Positions 56,482-64,000 of a DNA stretch of 64,000 bases are shown piece by piece (position 1 is the first letter of the stretch; every line of letters begins with the position of its first letter). The DNA is from Azonexus sp. (lineage in GTDB: Bacteria; Pseudomonadota; Gammaproteobacteria; Burkholderiales; Rhodocyclaceae). The translations under genes and the position numbers were made by a program. The stretch spans positions 59,817-123,816 of the forward strand of contig NZ_JAKLLH010000007.1 in NCBI RefSeq assembly GCF_023150235.1. The letters are read 5' to 3'. Below the pieces are notes generated by a model that saw only the letters and a list, made by a program, of their open reading frames with translations, was not told the DNA's origin and searched no databases.

Positions 56482-58650
56482 CTACTTGGTCTGCATCACC
56501 AGCAGATCGCCGCTTTCGCCGGCCCGTAAACGCTGCCAGTGCAGGCGGACCAGCGGGTCGTCCGGCCATTGTGCGATCAGGCGGGTGAACAGGGTGAGTG
56601 CTTGCTCACGGTCGGCGACCGGGGCGCTCAGCAGGGCATGGGCGGCAGTGTACTCGGTGCTGGGCGCGTAGCCGGCGGGAAGCTCCGATGGCAGCGGCTC
56701 GAATACCGCCAAGGCCTCGCTTTTGCCCTTGAGCACCAGCCGTCCGACCGGGCGGGCGGCGGCTTCCGGGCAGTCGGCCAGGGTCGTCGCCGAAACGCAG
56801 AGGCGGGTGCCGAGCTGCTTGTTGACGCTTTCCAGACGGGCGGCGGTGTTGACCGGGTCACCGAGCGCGCGGTAATCGAAGATGTGCTTGCCGCCGAAGT
56901 TGCCGACGATCACCTCGCCGCTGTGGATGCCGATCCGGGTGTGGCCGAAGGCGATGCCGCGGGCTTGCTGCTCGCTGGCGTAGCGTTCGGCGAAAACCGC
57001 CATGTCTTGCGCACAGGCAAGCGCGCGGGCGGCGTGGTCGGGCTGCACCAGCGGCGCCGAGAACATGATCGCCACCGCATCGCCGACGATGCGGTCGAGC
57101 GTGCCTTCGTGGCGGAAGGCGATCGCGATCATCTCGTCGAGGTAGGCGTTGAGCAGCTCGACCGCCTGCGCCGGGTCGATTTTTTCCATCAGCGTGGTGA
57201 AGCCGGCAAGGTCGGTGAACACGAAGCTGCACTGGCGGCGTTCGCCGCCGAGGCGCAGCGCGTCGGGGTGGGCGAGCAGGTGCGCGACGCGGTTGGGCGA
57301 GACGTAGCGGGCGAAGGCGGTGCGCACCCGGCGCTGTTCGCGTTCGCTCTGGCGGTGGTGCACCAGGCTGCCGACGGCAAAGGCGGCGAGCGCGGTCAGC
57401 GCCGGCAAGGCGGCGTCGAGCAGCAAGCCGCCGCGGCTGAAGGCCAGCCAGCCGCCGGCGAACAGCGCGCCGGCCAGGCCCAGGCTCAGGGCGGCGGCGA
57501 ACAAGGCCTTGCGGCGCAGACCGAGCAGTCCGGCGAGCAGGCCGGCGGCGAGCAGGGTCAGGGCTTCGCCCGCGGCAGCCCAGGCCGGGCGTTGCAGGAA
57601 CTGGCTGGCGAGGATCTGTTCCAGCGCCTGGGCGTGGATGTCGATGCCGGGGACGATTTGCCCGAGCGGGGTGAAGCGCAGGTCCATCAAACCACTGGCC
57701 GAGGTGCCGATCAACACGATGTGGCCGGCGAGCAGCGCCGGGTCGACCTCGCCGGCCAGCACCTGCCAGGCCGGCAGCCGGCGTTCGGCGGCCGGCGCCG
57801 CGTAGTGGAGCCACAGTTCGCCGCTCGGCGTGGTCGGGATGCTCTGGTCGCCGATGCGGATTTCGCGCAACAGGCCGCCTTCGGCGCGCAGGATCAGGTT
57901 GCGGGTTTCCAGCGCGCTGCGCAGGGTTTCGCTGACCAAAGTCGGGCGCAGTTCGCCGGCGACCCGCAGTGCCAGCGGAACGCGGCGGACGACGCCGTCG
58001 CGGTCGGGGATGAAGGCTAGCCCGCCGTGGCCGCCGGCGGTAGCGGCCAGCGCTGGGATCGGCGCGATGGCGCTGGCAAAGGCGGGCAGGCGGGCGCTGG
58101 CGCCCTCGCCGGCCTCGATGAAGCGGGCCGGCGAGGGGGGCGGCGGCGGATACACGGTCGACGCCGGGGAAGCGGCATTTTCCGGCTGGCCGACGGCGAA
58201 GCCGAGAATCGCCCCGCTCTGGCTCAGGCGTTTGCCCAACACTGCGTCGTGGTCGGGCAGGCTGGCCAGCTGGCGCTTGAGTTCCGGCGTCAGTGGCCAC
58301 TCACTGCTGGCGGCCAGCGGCGAGCTCCGATCGGCTTCGGCAAAGACCACGTCGAAGCCGATGCAGGCGGCGCCGGCCACCTGCAGCCGGGCCAGCAGCT
58401 CGGCGATCCGGGTGCGCGGCCACGGCCACTGGCCGAGGCGGGCCAGGCTGGCGTCGTCGATATCGACGACCCGTACCGGCACCTCGCTGACGGCTCGCGG
58501 CTGCCAGCGCTGGTACTGGTCGAACAGCGCATGGCGCAGGCTTTGCAGCGGCACCGGGTCGAACACCAGCAGCAACAGCCCGAGCGCGATCGGCAACAGC
58601 GGCAGCAGTTGGGGGGCGTGTGAACGAAGGCGGTGGAGAGTCGATTTCAT
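56482..58650 (-). CDS. CHASE2 domain adenylate/guanylate cyclase
   Basis: A 722-aa membrane class III nucleotide cyclase. An N-terminal membrane helix (residues 14-31) precedes an extracytoplasmic CHASE2 sensor (about 35-330, e.g. [40 protein letters not shown]), then three membrane helices and a cyclase domain with both metal-binding aspartates ([29 protein letters not shown]), [14 protein letters not shown] and the [16 protein letters not shown] block. It ends with [13 protein letters not shown]. Its ATG at 58650 and GGAG lie within the 166-bp repeat copy 3. It is convergent with a FecR-OmpA pair, a combination seen elsewhere with CHASE2 cyclases. Confidence 0.92.
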   Translation of the reverse strand: MKSTLHRLRSHAPQLLPLLPIALGLLLLVFDPVPLQSLRHALFDQYQRWQPRAVSEVPVRVVDIDDASLARLGQWPWPRTRIAELLARLQVAGAACIGFDVVFAEADRSSPLAASSEWPLTPELKRQLASLPDHDAVLGKRLSQSGAILGFAVGQPENAASPASTVYPPPPPSPARFIEAGEGASARLPAFASAIAPIPALAATAGGHGGLAFIPDRDGVVRRVPLALRVAGELRPTLVSETLRSALETRNLILRAEGGLLREIRIGDQSIPTTPSGELWLHYAAPAAERRLPAWQVLAGEVDPALLAGHIVLIGTSASGLMDLRFTPLGQIVPGIDIHAQALEQILASQFLQRPAWAAAGEALTLLAAGLLAGLLGLRRKALFAAALSLGLAGALFAGGWLAFSRGGLLLDAALPALTALAAFAVGSLVHHRQSEREQRRVRTAFARYVSPNRVAHLLAHPDALRLGGERRQCSFVFTDLAGFTTLMEKIDPAQAVELLNAYLDEMIAIAFRHEGTLDRIVGDAVAIMFSAPLVQPDHAARALACAQDMAVFAERYASEQQARGIAFGHTRIGIHSGEVIVGNFGGKHIFDYRALGDPVNTAARLESVNKQLGTRLCVSATTLADCPEAAARPVGRLVLKGKSEALAVFEPLPSELPAGYAPSTEYTAAHALLSAPVADREQALTLFTRLIAQWPDDPLVRLHWQRLRAGESGDLLVMQTK

Positions 58651-58810
58651 CGTAAGACTAACTCCGGTTTGAACCCCCGCCCTTCAGGGCGGTGGGAGCC
58701 GACCCCGGCCTGGAGGCCGGGGTTTCAGGCGACCGTTGGGAGGGGATGCAAACCCCTTCCAAAACATGTTTGACCGACAGGCATGAATGCCGGTCGCTAA
58801 TTTCTTGCTC
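58646..58810. repeat. 165-bp structured repeat, copy 3, reaching into the cyclase start
   Basis: Same element as at 7992 and 43399 with a few substitutions (including one in the GACAGGCAT hairpin) and a two-base gap near 58736. Read on the minus strand it ends GGAG-11 bases-ATGAA, so its last bases form the ribosome-binding site and start codon of the cyclase gene. Any promoter of the cyclase must lie in or beyond the repeat. Confidence 0.87.
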
Positions 58811-59278
58811 CTGACGGCGAGGGTAAAGGTATCGATGGTGGCGAAAGGTCGGGAAGGGCCGACCGCCTGGCTGTGGATTTCAGCTGCATTATCCTGAAAA
58901 ACCTGATTTCGGCCTTGAAAAAGCCGCGTTAACAGATGAAGCGGATAGGTCGTGGATCGCGCTGATTTTTCACCGTTTGCGGTGTGCGCGGGTGCTCACC
59001 CGGCAGTCCCTGCGGAAAGACAGGGATCAGGCTGCGGAAAATCGCTGCGTATCGACGAAATTCGCGCCTGAGCCGGGCTTTCTCGGTTCGGACGCGGGCT
59101 GCTAGACTGCGCCCCCTGATTCCTGGAAAACACGGATGGCGCGCTTGCCAGGGACGATCTGGCTGGAAGGAGAAGAGGAATTGCAGAAGCTCGATGTTCG
59201 AGGGGGTGAGGCAGACCATGTCGGCCTGGTGCCGCGTACCGTCGGCGCGCTGGCTGTCGTGTCCCGGGAGGTGCCGGC
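58811..59278. other. 468-bp gap upstream of the flavoprotein gene
   Basis: No convincing gene. A possible -10 (TAGACT) lies near 59103, about 175 bp before the flavoprotein start. A 51-codon open frame (59136-59291, MARLPGTIWLEGEEELQKLD) overlaps that start and could be a leader ORF, but nothing supports its expression. A short CCCTG/CAGGG hairpin lies near 59015-59031. The left part should hold the cyclase promoter on the minus strand, but no clear hexamers were found. Confidence 0.4.
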
Positions 59279-60499
59279 GTGCCGCGCGTAGCGATTATCG
59301 GTGCCGGGCCGTCCGGTTTGATGGCTGCCGAGCGCTTATCCACGGTCGACGGGCTGGAAATCGATATTTTCGACGCCATGCCCTCGCCCGGGCGCAAGTT
59401 CCTGATGGCCGGCAAAGGGGGGATGAACATCAGCCACAGCGAGCCTCTCCCCGCTTTCGTAGCGCGTTACGGCTGCGCCGCCGGGCGTATCGCACCGCTG
59501 CTCGATGCCTTCGGGCCGGAGGATTTGCGGGCTTGGATGCGCGGCCTGGGCATCGATTCCTTTGTCGGCAGCTCGGGCCGGGTCTTTCCCACCGGGATGA
59601 AAGCGGCCCCGCTCCTGCGCGCCTGGCTGCATCGCCTGCGCACACGCGGAGTCCGCCTGCATGCGCGTCATCGCTGGCTGGGCTGGCGCGACGCGGGGCC
59701 GGCGATACACGGCCTGCGCCTGGCGACGCCGGCCGGAGAAATTGCGGTCGATGCCGATGCCGTATTGCTCGCCCTGGGCGGCGGTAGCTGGGCGCGCCTG
59801 GGTTCGGATGGCGCCTGGCTGCCTTGGCTGCGGGCGCGGGGAATTCCGGTGGCCGCGCTGAAGCCGGCGAATTGTGGTTTCGATCTGGCGTGGAGCAGTC
59901 ATTTTCGCGAGCGTTTCGCCGGCGAGCCGGTCAAGGCGGTGGTCGGCAGCGTGGCCGGTGTGCAGCGCCAGGGGGAATTCAACATCACCGCCCATGGCGT
60001 CGAAGGTGGCCTGATCTATGCGCTTTCCGCCCCCCTGCGCGATGCCTTGGCCGCGCAAGCCCCGGTGAGTTTGACGCTCGACCTGGCCCCCGGTCGCAGT
60101 CTGGAGCGGCTGACCGCCGACCTGGCGCGGCCGCGCGGCCGCGATACGCTGGCAAAGCATTTGCGCCGGCAGGCCGGGATCGAAGGGGTGAAAGCCGGCC
60201 TCTTGCGCGAATTCTGCACCCCCGAGCAGTTGACCGTGGCGGCCACCGCTGCCGGAGCAATCAAGTCGCTGTCCTTGCCGCTACAGGCGGCGCGCCCGCT
60301 CGACGAAGCCATTAGCAGCGCCGGCGGCGTCGAGTTCGCGGCGCTGGACGAGCGATTGATGCTGAGCACCCATCCCGGCCTGTTTTGTGCCGGGGAAATG
60401 CTCGACTGGGAGGCGCCGACCGGCGGCTATCTGCTGACCGCCTGTCTGGCCAGCGGCTTTGTCGCCGGCGAGGGGATCGCCGGCTGGTTGTGTCGCTGA
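59279..60499 (+). CDS. TIGR03862-type flavoprotein (BaiN/HI0933 family)
   Basis: A 406-aa FAD-dependent oxidoreductase. The dinucleotide motif is GAGPSGLMAAERL at the N-terminus, followed by GRKFLMAGKGGMNISHSE (the HI0933 family GKGGxN signature), VLLALGGGSWARLGSDG and the C-terminal FCAGEMLDWEAPTGGYLLTACLASG. The start is a GTG with GGGAGG seven bases upstream. The physiological substrate is unknown. A CACGGTCGAC half-site at 59341, near the 5' end of the gene, encodes STVDG. Confidence 0.9.
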   Translation: MPRVAIIGAGPSGLMAAERLSTVDGLEIDIFDAMPSPGRKFLMAGKGGMNISHSEPLPAFVARYGCAAGRIAPLLDAFGPEDLRAWMRGLGIDSFVGSSGRVFPTGMKAAPLLRAWLHRLRTRGVRLHARHRWLGWRDAGPAIHGLRLATPAGEIAVDADAVLLALGGGSWARLGSDGAWLPWLRARGIPVAALKPANCGFDLAWSSHFRERFAGEPVKAVVGSVAGVQRQGEFNITAHGVEGGLIYALSAPLRDALAAQAPVSLTLDLAPGRSLERLTADLARPRGRDTLAKHLRRQAGIEGVKAGLLREFCTPEQLTVAATAAGAIKSLSLPLQAARPLDEAISSAGGVEFAALDERLMLSTHPGLFCAGEMLDWEAPTGGYLLTACLASGFVAGEGIAGWLCR

Positions 60500-60500
60500 G

Positions 60501-60523
60501 CCGGGTAGCGGTGTCGCCGGCTC
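60501..60523 (+). terminator. Possible terminator hairpin after the flavoprotein gene
   Basis: AGCCGG pairs with CCGGCT across an 11-12 base loop just after the flavoprotein stop codon; the downstream sequence has AAAAAG but no T run. It is a weak candidate in the 94-bp gap to the convergent cheB gene. Confidence 0.35.
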
Positions 60524-60593
60524 ATGAGAAAAAGCCGCTGACTCTTGCCTGTCGCAGGCGCGTCGTTCCCGCCACTGGGCGGGGTCGGGATGC

Positions 60594-61700
60594 TCAGAGA
60601 TTGCTGCGGGTGTAGGAAATCATGGCGTCGGGGACGCGGTCGAGCGGCATCACCTGGTCGGCCGCGCCGAGCTTGATCGCTTCCTTGGGCATGCCGAAAA
60701 CCACGCACGAGGCTTCGTCCTGGGCGATGGTCTTGGCGCCGGCATCCTTCATCTCGCGGAGACCGCGGGCACCGTCGTCGCCCATGCCGGTCATGATGAT
60801 GCCCAGTGCATTGGCGCCGACGAACTTGGCGACCGAGCGGAAAAGCACGTCGACCGAGGGTTTGTGGCGGTTGACCAGCGGCCCGTCGACGACATCGACG
60901 ATATATTGGGCGCCGCTGCGCTTGACCATCATGTGCTTGCCGCCGGGGGCGATCAGCGCCCGGCCGGGCATGACGCGGTCGCCGTTCCTGGCCTCGCGGA
61001 CCTCGATTTCGCAGAGGCCGTTGAGGCGTTCGGCGAACATCGCGGTGAATTTTTCCGGCATGTGCTGGACGATGACGATGCCCAGGCAGGTCGACGGCAG
61101 CCGGGTCAGTACCGCTTCCAGCGCCTGGGTGCCGCCGGTCGAGGTACCGATCGCGATCAGCTGGTCGGTGGTGCGCGCCATCGCGGTCGGGCTGCCGCCC
61201 GGGGGCAGCATCACGTCGGCGGAAATCTTCGGCCGGTTGATCAGTGCGGCGGCGGCGCTGGTGGTCGATGCGCTGCTGCGGGTCAGTGCGCGCAGGTTGG
61301 CGCGGGCGGCAGCGCGCACCGCTTGGGCAATGTCGTTGGAAGCGTCCTCGAGGAAGGCCTTGAGGCCGGCCTTGGGCTTGGTGATGATGCTCACCGCGCC
61401 CGCTGCCATGGCATCGAAGGTGGCTTGTGCGCCTTTTTCCGCCAGCGACGAGCAGATGATCACCGGCGTCGGCCGCTCGGCCATGATTTTCTTGAGGAAG
61501 GAAATGCCGTCCATGCGCGGCATTTCGATATCGAGGACGATCACGTCCGGCCACAGGGTTTTCAGCTTGTCGAGCGCGAACACCGGGTCGGAGGCAGTGG
61601 CCACGACTTCGATGCCTGGCTCCTTGGCCAGGGCTTGCGAAACGACTTGCCGCACCAGCGCGGAGTCATCGACGATCATGACTTTGATCTTGTCTGCCAT
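60594..61700 (-). CDS. cheB: Chemotaxis protein-glutamate methylesterase/glutaminase
   Basis: A 368-aa CheB that demethylates and deamidates chemoreceptor glutamates. The receiver domain has VDDS (11-14) and phospho-acceptor Asp57 ([13 protein letters not shown]). After a linker, the methylesterase has the catalytic triad Ser187 (GTSTGG), His213 (QHMPEKF) and an Asp near 308 (GMGDDGARG). It follows cheR by three bases. Adaptation of receptor signalling is the expected role. Confidence 0.97.
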   Translation of the reverse strand: MADKIKVMIVDDSALVRQVVSQALAKEPGIEVVATASDPVFALDKLKTLWPDVIVLDIEMPRMDGISFLKKIMAERPTPVIICSSLAEKGAQATFDAMAAGAVSIITKPKAGLKAFLEDASNDIAQAVRAAARANLRALTRSSASTTSAAAALINRPKISADVMLPPGGSPTAMARTTDQLIAIGTSTGGTQALEAVLTRLPSTCLGIVIVQHMPEKFTAMFAERLNGLCEIEVREARNGDRVMPGRALIAPGGKHMMVKRSGAQYIVDVVDGPLVNRHKPSVDVLFRSVAKFVGANALGIIMTGMGDDGARGLREMKDAGAKTIAQDEASCVVFGMPKEAIKLGAADQVMPLDRVPDAMISYTRSNL

Positions 61701-61703
61701 GGA

Positions 61704-62513
61704 TTATGCTTTCTGGTAAATGGTCGGGCGCAGGGCGTTGAGGCCGTCGCTGATGCCATTGAGGGTTTCGGAGTGGCCTATGATCAGGTATCCGTCCGGC
61801 GCCAGCAAGGGTAGGAGGTTATCGACCACCTTGCGCTTGGTGTCGGTATCGAAATAGATCATCACATTGCGCAGGAAAATCACCTCGAAGAGACCGAGAT
61901 CCTGGCGTACCGGCAGGGTCAGGTTGAGATGATGGAAGCTGACGCGCTGGCGCAGTTCCGAACTGATCAGGAAGCTGCCTTCCTGCGAGCGCACGCCTTT
62001 CAGGCAGTATTTGCTCAGGTAGGCGGGCGGAATGCCTTCGTTGCGTTCCAGCGGGTAGTGGCCGCGCCGGGCTTTTTCCAGCACCTGGGTGCTGATGTCG
62101 GTGCCCACGACTTCCCAGGGTGCATTCCTGAGATTTTCGGCGAGGACCATGGCCATGGTGTAGGCCTCCTCGCCGGTCGAACTGGCCGCGCTGAGGATGC
62201 GGAAGCTGCCCGCGCTGCGGCGTTTGCGCAGGATTTCCTCGACCAGGAAATCGAAGTGCTTGGGCTCGCGGAAAAAATAGGTCTCGTTGGTCGTCAGCAG
62301 GTCGACCATGATCTGCAGTTCTTCAGGGTGCTGGCCGCTGGCGAGCATCCGGTAGTACTGCGTGAACGTGTCCAGTTCGTGGTGGCGCAGGCGCTTCTGC
62401 AGGCGACCGACGAGCAGTACCTTCTTGCTGTCGGCAAGATTGATACCGGCGATCTTGTAGATCAGTCGCCGGAACAGGCCGAATTCCTGGTCGGTGATGG
62501 CAGGTGCTTGCAT
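61704..62513 (-). CDS. cheR: Chemotaxis protein methyltransferase
   Basis: A 269-aa SAM-dependent enzyme that methylates receptor glutamates. An N-terminal helical domain (TDQEFGLFRRLIYKIAGINL) is followed by NETYFFREPKHFDFL, the SAM motif AASSTGEEAYTMAM, GTDIS and the C-terminal FLRNVMIYFD and GYLIIGHSETL. It overlaps the cheD stop codon by one base (TGATG). It is between cheD and cheB in one operon. Confidence 0.97.
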   Translation of the reverse strand: MQAPAITDQEFGLFRRLIYKIAGINLADSKKVLLVGRLQKRLRHHELDTFTQYYRMLASGQHPEELQIMVDLLTTNETYFFREPKHFDFLVEEILRKRRSAGSFRILSAASSTGEEAYTMAMVLAENLRNAPWEVVGTDISTQVLEKARRGHYPLERNEGIPPAYLSKYCLKGVRSQEGSFLISSELRQRVSFHHLNLTLPVRQDLGLFEVIFLRNVMIYFDTDTKRKVVDNLLPLLAPDGYLIIGHSETLNGISDGLNALRPTIYQKA

Positions 62514-63115
62514 CAGAACAATTCGATTTTCTTGGAGATGGTCGAGGTTTCCTGCTTGAGCAGGGAGGCGGCGTAGGCTTCCTGCTCGCGGCGCAGGGAT
62601 TCGGCCTTGATCAGGCTGGAGGTTACACGTTTGCAGTAGGCATCGCCATTGGCCGGAACGAGTAGTACCTTGCGCGACCAGGGGCCGAGAAAGTCTGTGG
62701 CGATCAGCGGAATGCCCTCGCGTTCAAGCCAGTCGCGAGTGAAATCGGAGTTTTTCTTGCCGATCGACAGTGAATTCGGCAGGTTGGCGTCAATGACCGT
62801 ACCGCCGCCAAAAGCCTTGGCGCGTATCCGGTGGCGGGCCGCACCCTGGGTCAGCATCGCATTGAGCAAGGCTTCCATGCAGGCATCGCCGGCCAACAGC
62901 ACGTCTTCGTCGGCATGGGCGCTTTTTTTCATCTGCGGCAGCATGAAATGATTCATCCCGGCAATCGGTGCGGCCGTGTCGTAAAGGCAAACGGCGACGC
63001 AGGAACCGAGCAGCGTCGAAATCGGCCGGTGGCGTTCGATGGCCCATTCCCCCGGTCCGATGCTGCGGGACAGGCGCTCGATTTCGCGCGAGGGGAGAGT
63101 CGTGTAGTCAATCAT
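62513..63115 (-). CDS. cheD: Chemoreceptor glutamine deamidase
   Basis: A 200-aa CheD. Family signatures are TLLGSCVAVCLYDTAAPIAGMNHFMLP, with the catalytic Cys in GSC and the active-site His in GMNHFMLP, KAFGGGTV and the later NLPNSLSIGKKN. CheD deamidates receptor glutamines and can modulate CheC-type phosphatases. It is the first gene of cheD-cheR-cheB. Its upstream region (63116-63347) lies beyond the palindrome that ends cheW and should hold its promoter. Confidence 0.95.
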   Translation of the reverse strand: MIDYTTLPSREIERLSRSIGPGEWAIERHRPISTLLGSCVAVCLYDTAAPIAGMNHFMLPQMKKSAHADEDVLLAGDACMEALLNAMLTQGAARHRIRAKAFGGGTVIDANLPNSLSIGKKNSDFTRDWLEREGIPLIATDFLGPWSRKVLLVPANGDAYCKRVTSSLIKAESLRREQEAYAASLLKQETSTISKKIELF

Positions 63116-63347
63116 GCGTCAGAAGTCTGCCAGCCGGAGAGCCAGACCGTTGCCGGTTGGCTGTCTGGAAGAATGGATGATACTGGCGTATGCTTTCCAA
63201 GTCACGCCTTGCGGGTACGAAGAAGCATGACGGGAGAGCAGGTCGACGCTTGGCGAAACCCCTTTGCTGGAAGGGAAAGGACTCGATTCCCTTGGCGCAT
63301 GCCCCAGTCGTTTTGCAATAACGGGTAAAACCGCTTTTCAAGGGTGA

Positions 63348-63391
63348 AAAAATGCCGGTTTTCACGGTCGACCGTGAAAACCGGCATTTTT
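63348..63391. terminator. Perfect 44-bp palindrome (terminator) with CACGGTCGACCGTG core after cheW
   Basis: A perfect inverted repeat: five A, TGCCGG, four T, the 14-bp core (63363-63376), four A, CCGGCA, five T. T runs lie on the 3' side of each strand. It is located 17 bp beyond the cheW stop codon (minus strand). It has the same overall length and core as 39853-39896 but different arms. Confidence 0.9.
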
Positions 63392-63407
63392 CGCTCCATG
63401 ACCGGGG

Positions 63408-63953
63408 TCAGCCGGCAGAATCCGGGTCGCTGTCGGCGAACTGGGTAAGGAGGGCGAATTCCTCGACGGAGAGGACGCGGCCGATGTCGAGGATGATGAC
63501 GAACTTGCCGCCGACCTTGCCCATGCCGGAGATGAAGTCGGCGCGGATGCGGGCGCCGAAGGCGGGCGGGGGTTCGATCTCGGCGGCGGCGATTTCGAGG
63601 ACTTCGGAGACGGCATCGACCATGACGCCGATGTCGTGCTTCTGATCGCCCTCGACCAGTTCGACGATGATGATGCAGGTGCGGCGGGCGACCTGGGTCG
63701 GCTGGCCGCCGAAGCGGCAGGCGAGGTCGATGACCGGGACGACGGCGCCGCGCAGGTTGATCACGCCGCGGATGAAGGTGGGCATCATCGGGATTTCGGT
63801 GACGGTGCCGAACTCGATGATTTCCTTGACGTTGAGGATGGCGACGGCAAACATTTCGCCGCCGAGGGTGAAGGTCAGGTACTGCTGCGGCGTACCGCCG
63901 GCAGAGTTGGCTGCCGGACGGCCATTGGCGCCCTGTGGAGCGGGGTGTCCCAT
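63408..63953 (-). CDS. cheW: Chemotaxis coupling protein CheW
   Basis: A 181-aa coupling protein linking receptors to CheA. A 20-residue variable N-terminus precedes the CheW fold: YLTFTLGGEMFAVAILNVKEII, PTFIRGVINLRGAVVPVIDLACRFG, TCIIIVELV, and the C-terminal GMGKVGGKFVIILDIGRVL. It follows the stop codon of the partial gene at the window edge by 14 bp, so it is the second gene of an MCP-cheW transcript. Confidence 0.96.
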   Translation of the reverse strand: MGHPAPQGANGRPAANSAGGTPQQYLTFTLGGEMFAVAILNVKEIIEFGTVTEIPMMPTFIRGVINLRGAVVPVIDLACRFGGQPTQVARRTCIIIVELVEGDQKHDIGVMVDAVSEVLEIAAAEIEPPPAFGARIRADFISGMGKVGGKFVIILDIGRVLSVEEFALLTQFADSDPDSAG

Positions 63954-63967
63954 CGGGTGGCTCCTGC

Positions 63968-64000
63968 TCAGAATTTCTCGAAGTCGGACTCGTCGAAGGC
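63968..64000 (-). CDS. C-terminal end of a gene running off the window, probably an MCP
   Basis: The last ten codons read AFDESDFEKF before the TGA at 63968. A C-terminus of acidic residues plus an aromatic-containing tail (WEEF-like) is typical of methyl-accepting chemotaxis proteins, and the place upstream of cheW supports that, but only eleven codons are visible. Confidence 0.5.
   Translation of the reverse strand, partial: AFDESDFEKF

Noticed and set aside
58811-59278. A tRNA, riboswitch or further insertion element in the longest gene gap
   Set aside because: No conserved riboswitch core, tRNA arm set or inverted ends could be found by reading.

Overview
The window is GC-rich, densely packed chromosomal DNA from a betaproteobacterium, most likely of the Rhodocyclaceae/Azonexaceae group (Dechloromonas/Azonexus-like). 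This rests on gene order: ilvB-ilvH-ilvC-pssA-leuA beside a sigma factor/DUF3619/DUF3106/RDD operon, pepA-holC-DUF2486-valS divergent from lptF-lptG, rnhA-dnaQ beside gloB, and many multi-domain signalling proteins. The genus is inference. No rRNA, tRNA, prophage, CRISPR array or intact transposase gene was seen.

Layout. 1-4.9 kb: C-terminally cut haem-type hybrid kinase, a small Rpn-like protein, a methylmalonyl-CoA decarboxylase homologue and an M18 aminopeptidase. 4.9-9.0 kb: methyltransferase-rnhA-dnaQ, divergent from a 62-aa protein and gloB, then a response regulator with a membrane protein. 9.1-15.3 kb: overlapping operon of a giant DUF748 protein, DUF3293 protein and a kinase-HDOD-GAF fusion. 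15.4-21.3 kb: soxYZ, hybrid kinase, moaC, BepA-like protease, tusA. 21.5-31.7 kb: pabB-pabC fusion, valS/DUF2486/holC/pepA and lptFG. 32-40.9 kb: ECF-type sigma factor operon, branched-chain amino acid and phosphatidylserine synthesis, wrbA. 40.9-44.2 kb: YihY protein, an unassigned 490-aa protein and an HD hydrolase. 44.4-50 kb: two TonB-dependent receptors and a PepSY protein (iron uptake). 50-58.7 kb: FadL-like porin, a frameshifted diguanylate cyclase, a small ribbon-helix-helix protein, a third hybrid kinase, FecR and OmpA proteins facing a CHASE2 adenylate cyclase. 59.3-64 kb: flavoprotein and chemotaxis genes cheB, cheR, cheD, cheW and the tail of a probable MCP.

Two repeat systems cut across this ordinary gene content. 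(1) A 14-bp palindrome CACGGTCGACCGTG occurs eight times in full, and its 10-bp half CACGGTCGAC at twelve further sites. Full intergenic copies lie after gene 3' ends, mostly between convergent genes, and are often the centre of a 42-44 bp inverted repeat whose outer arms differ between copies; single halves lie in coding DNA. This resembles the layout of DNA uptake sequences in Neisseria and Haemophilus and is the strongest candidate for something undescribed. (2) A structured repeat of about 166 bp occurs three times (near 8.0, 43.5 and 58.7 kb) and looks like a non-autonomous mobile element or structured RNA; the third copy supplies the ribosome-binding site and start codon of the adenylate cyclase.

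Signalling dominates: three hybrid histidine kinases, a stand-alone response regulator, a Ser/Thr kinase, c-di-GMP and cAMP enzymes and a chemotaxis cluster. Coordinates and translations were read by eye; family names come from recognised motifs, not database searches.
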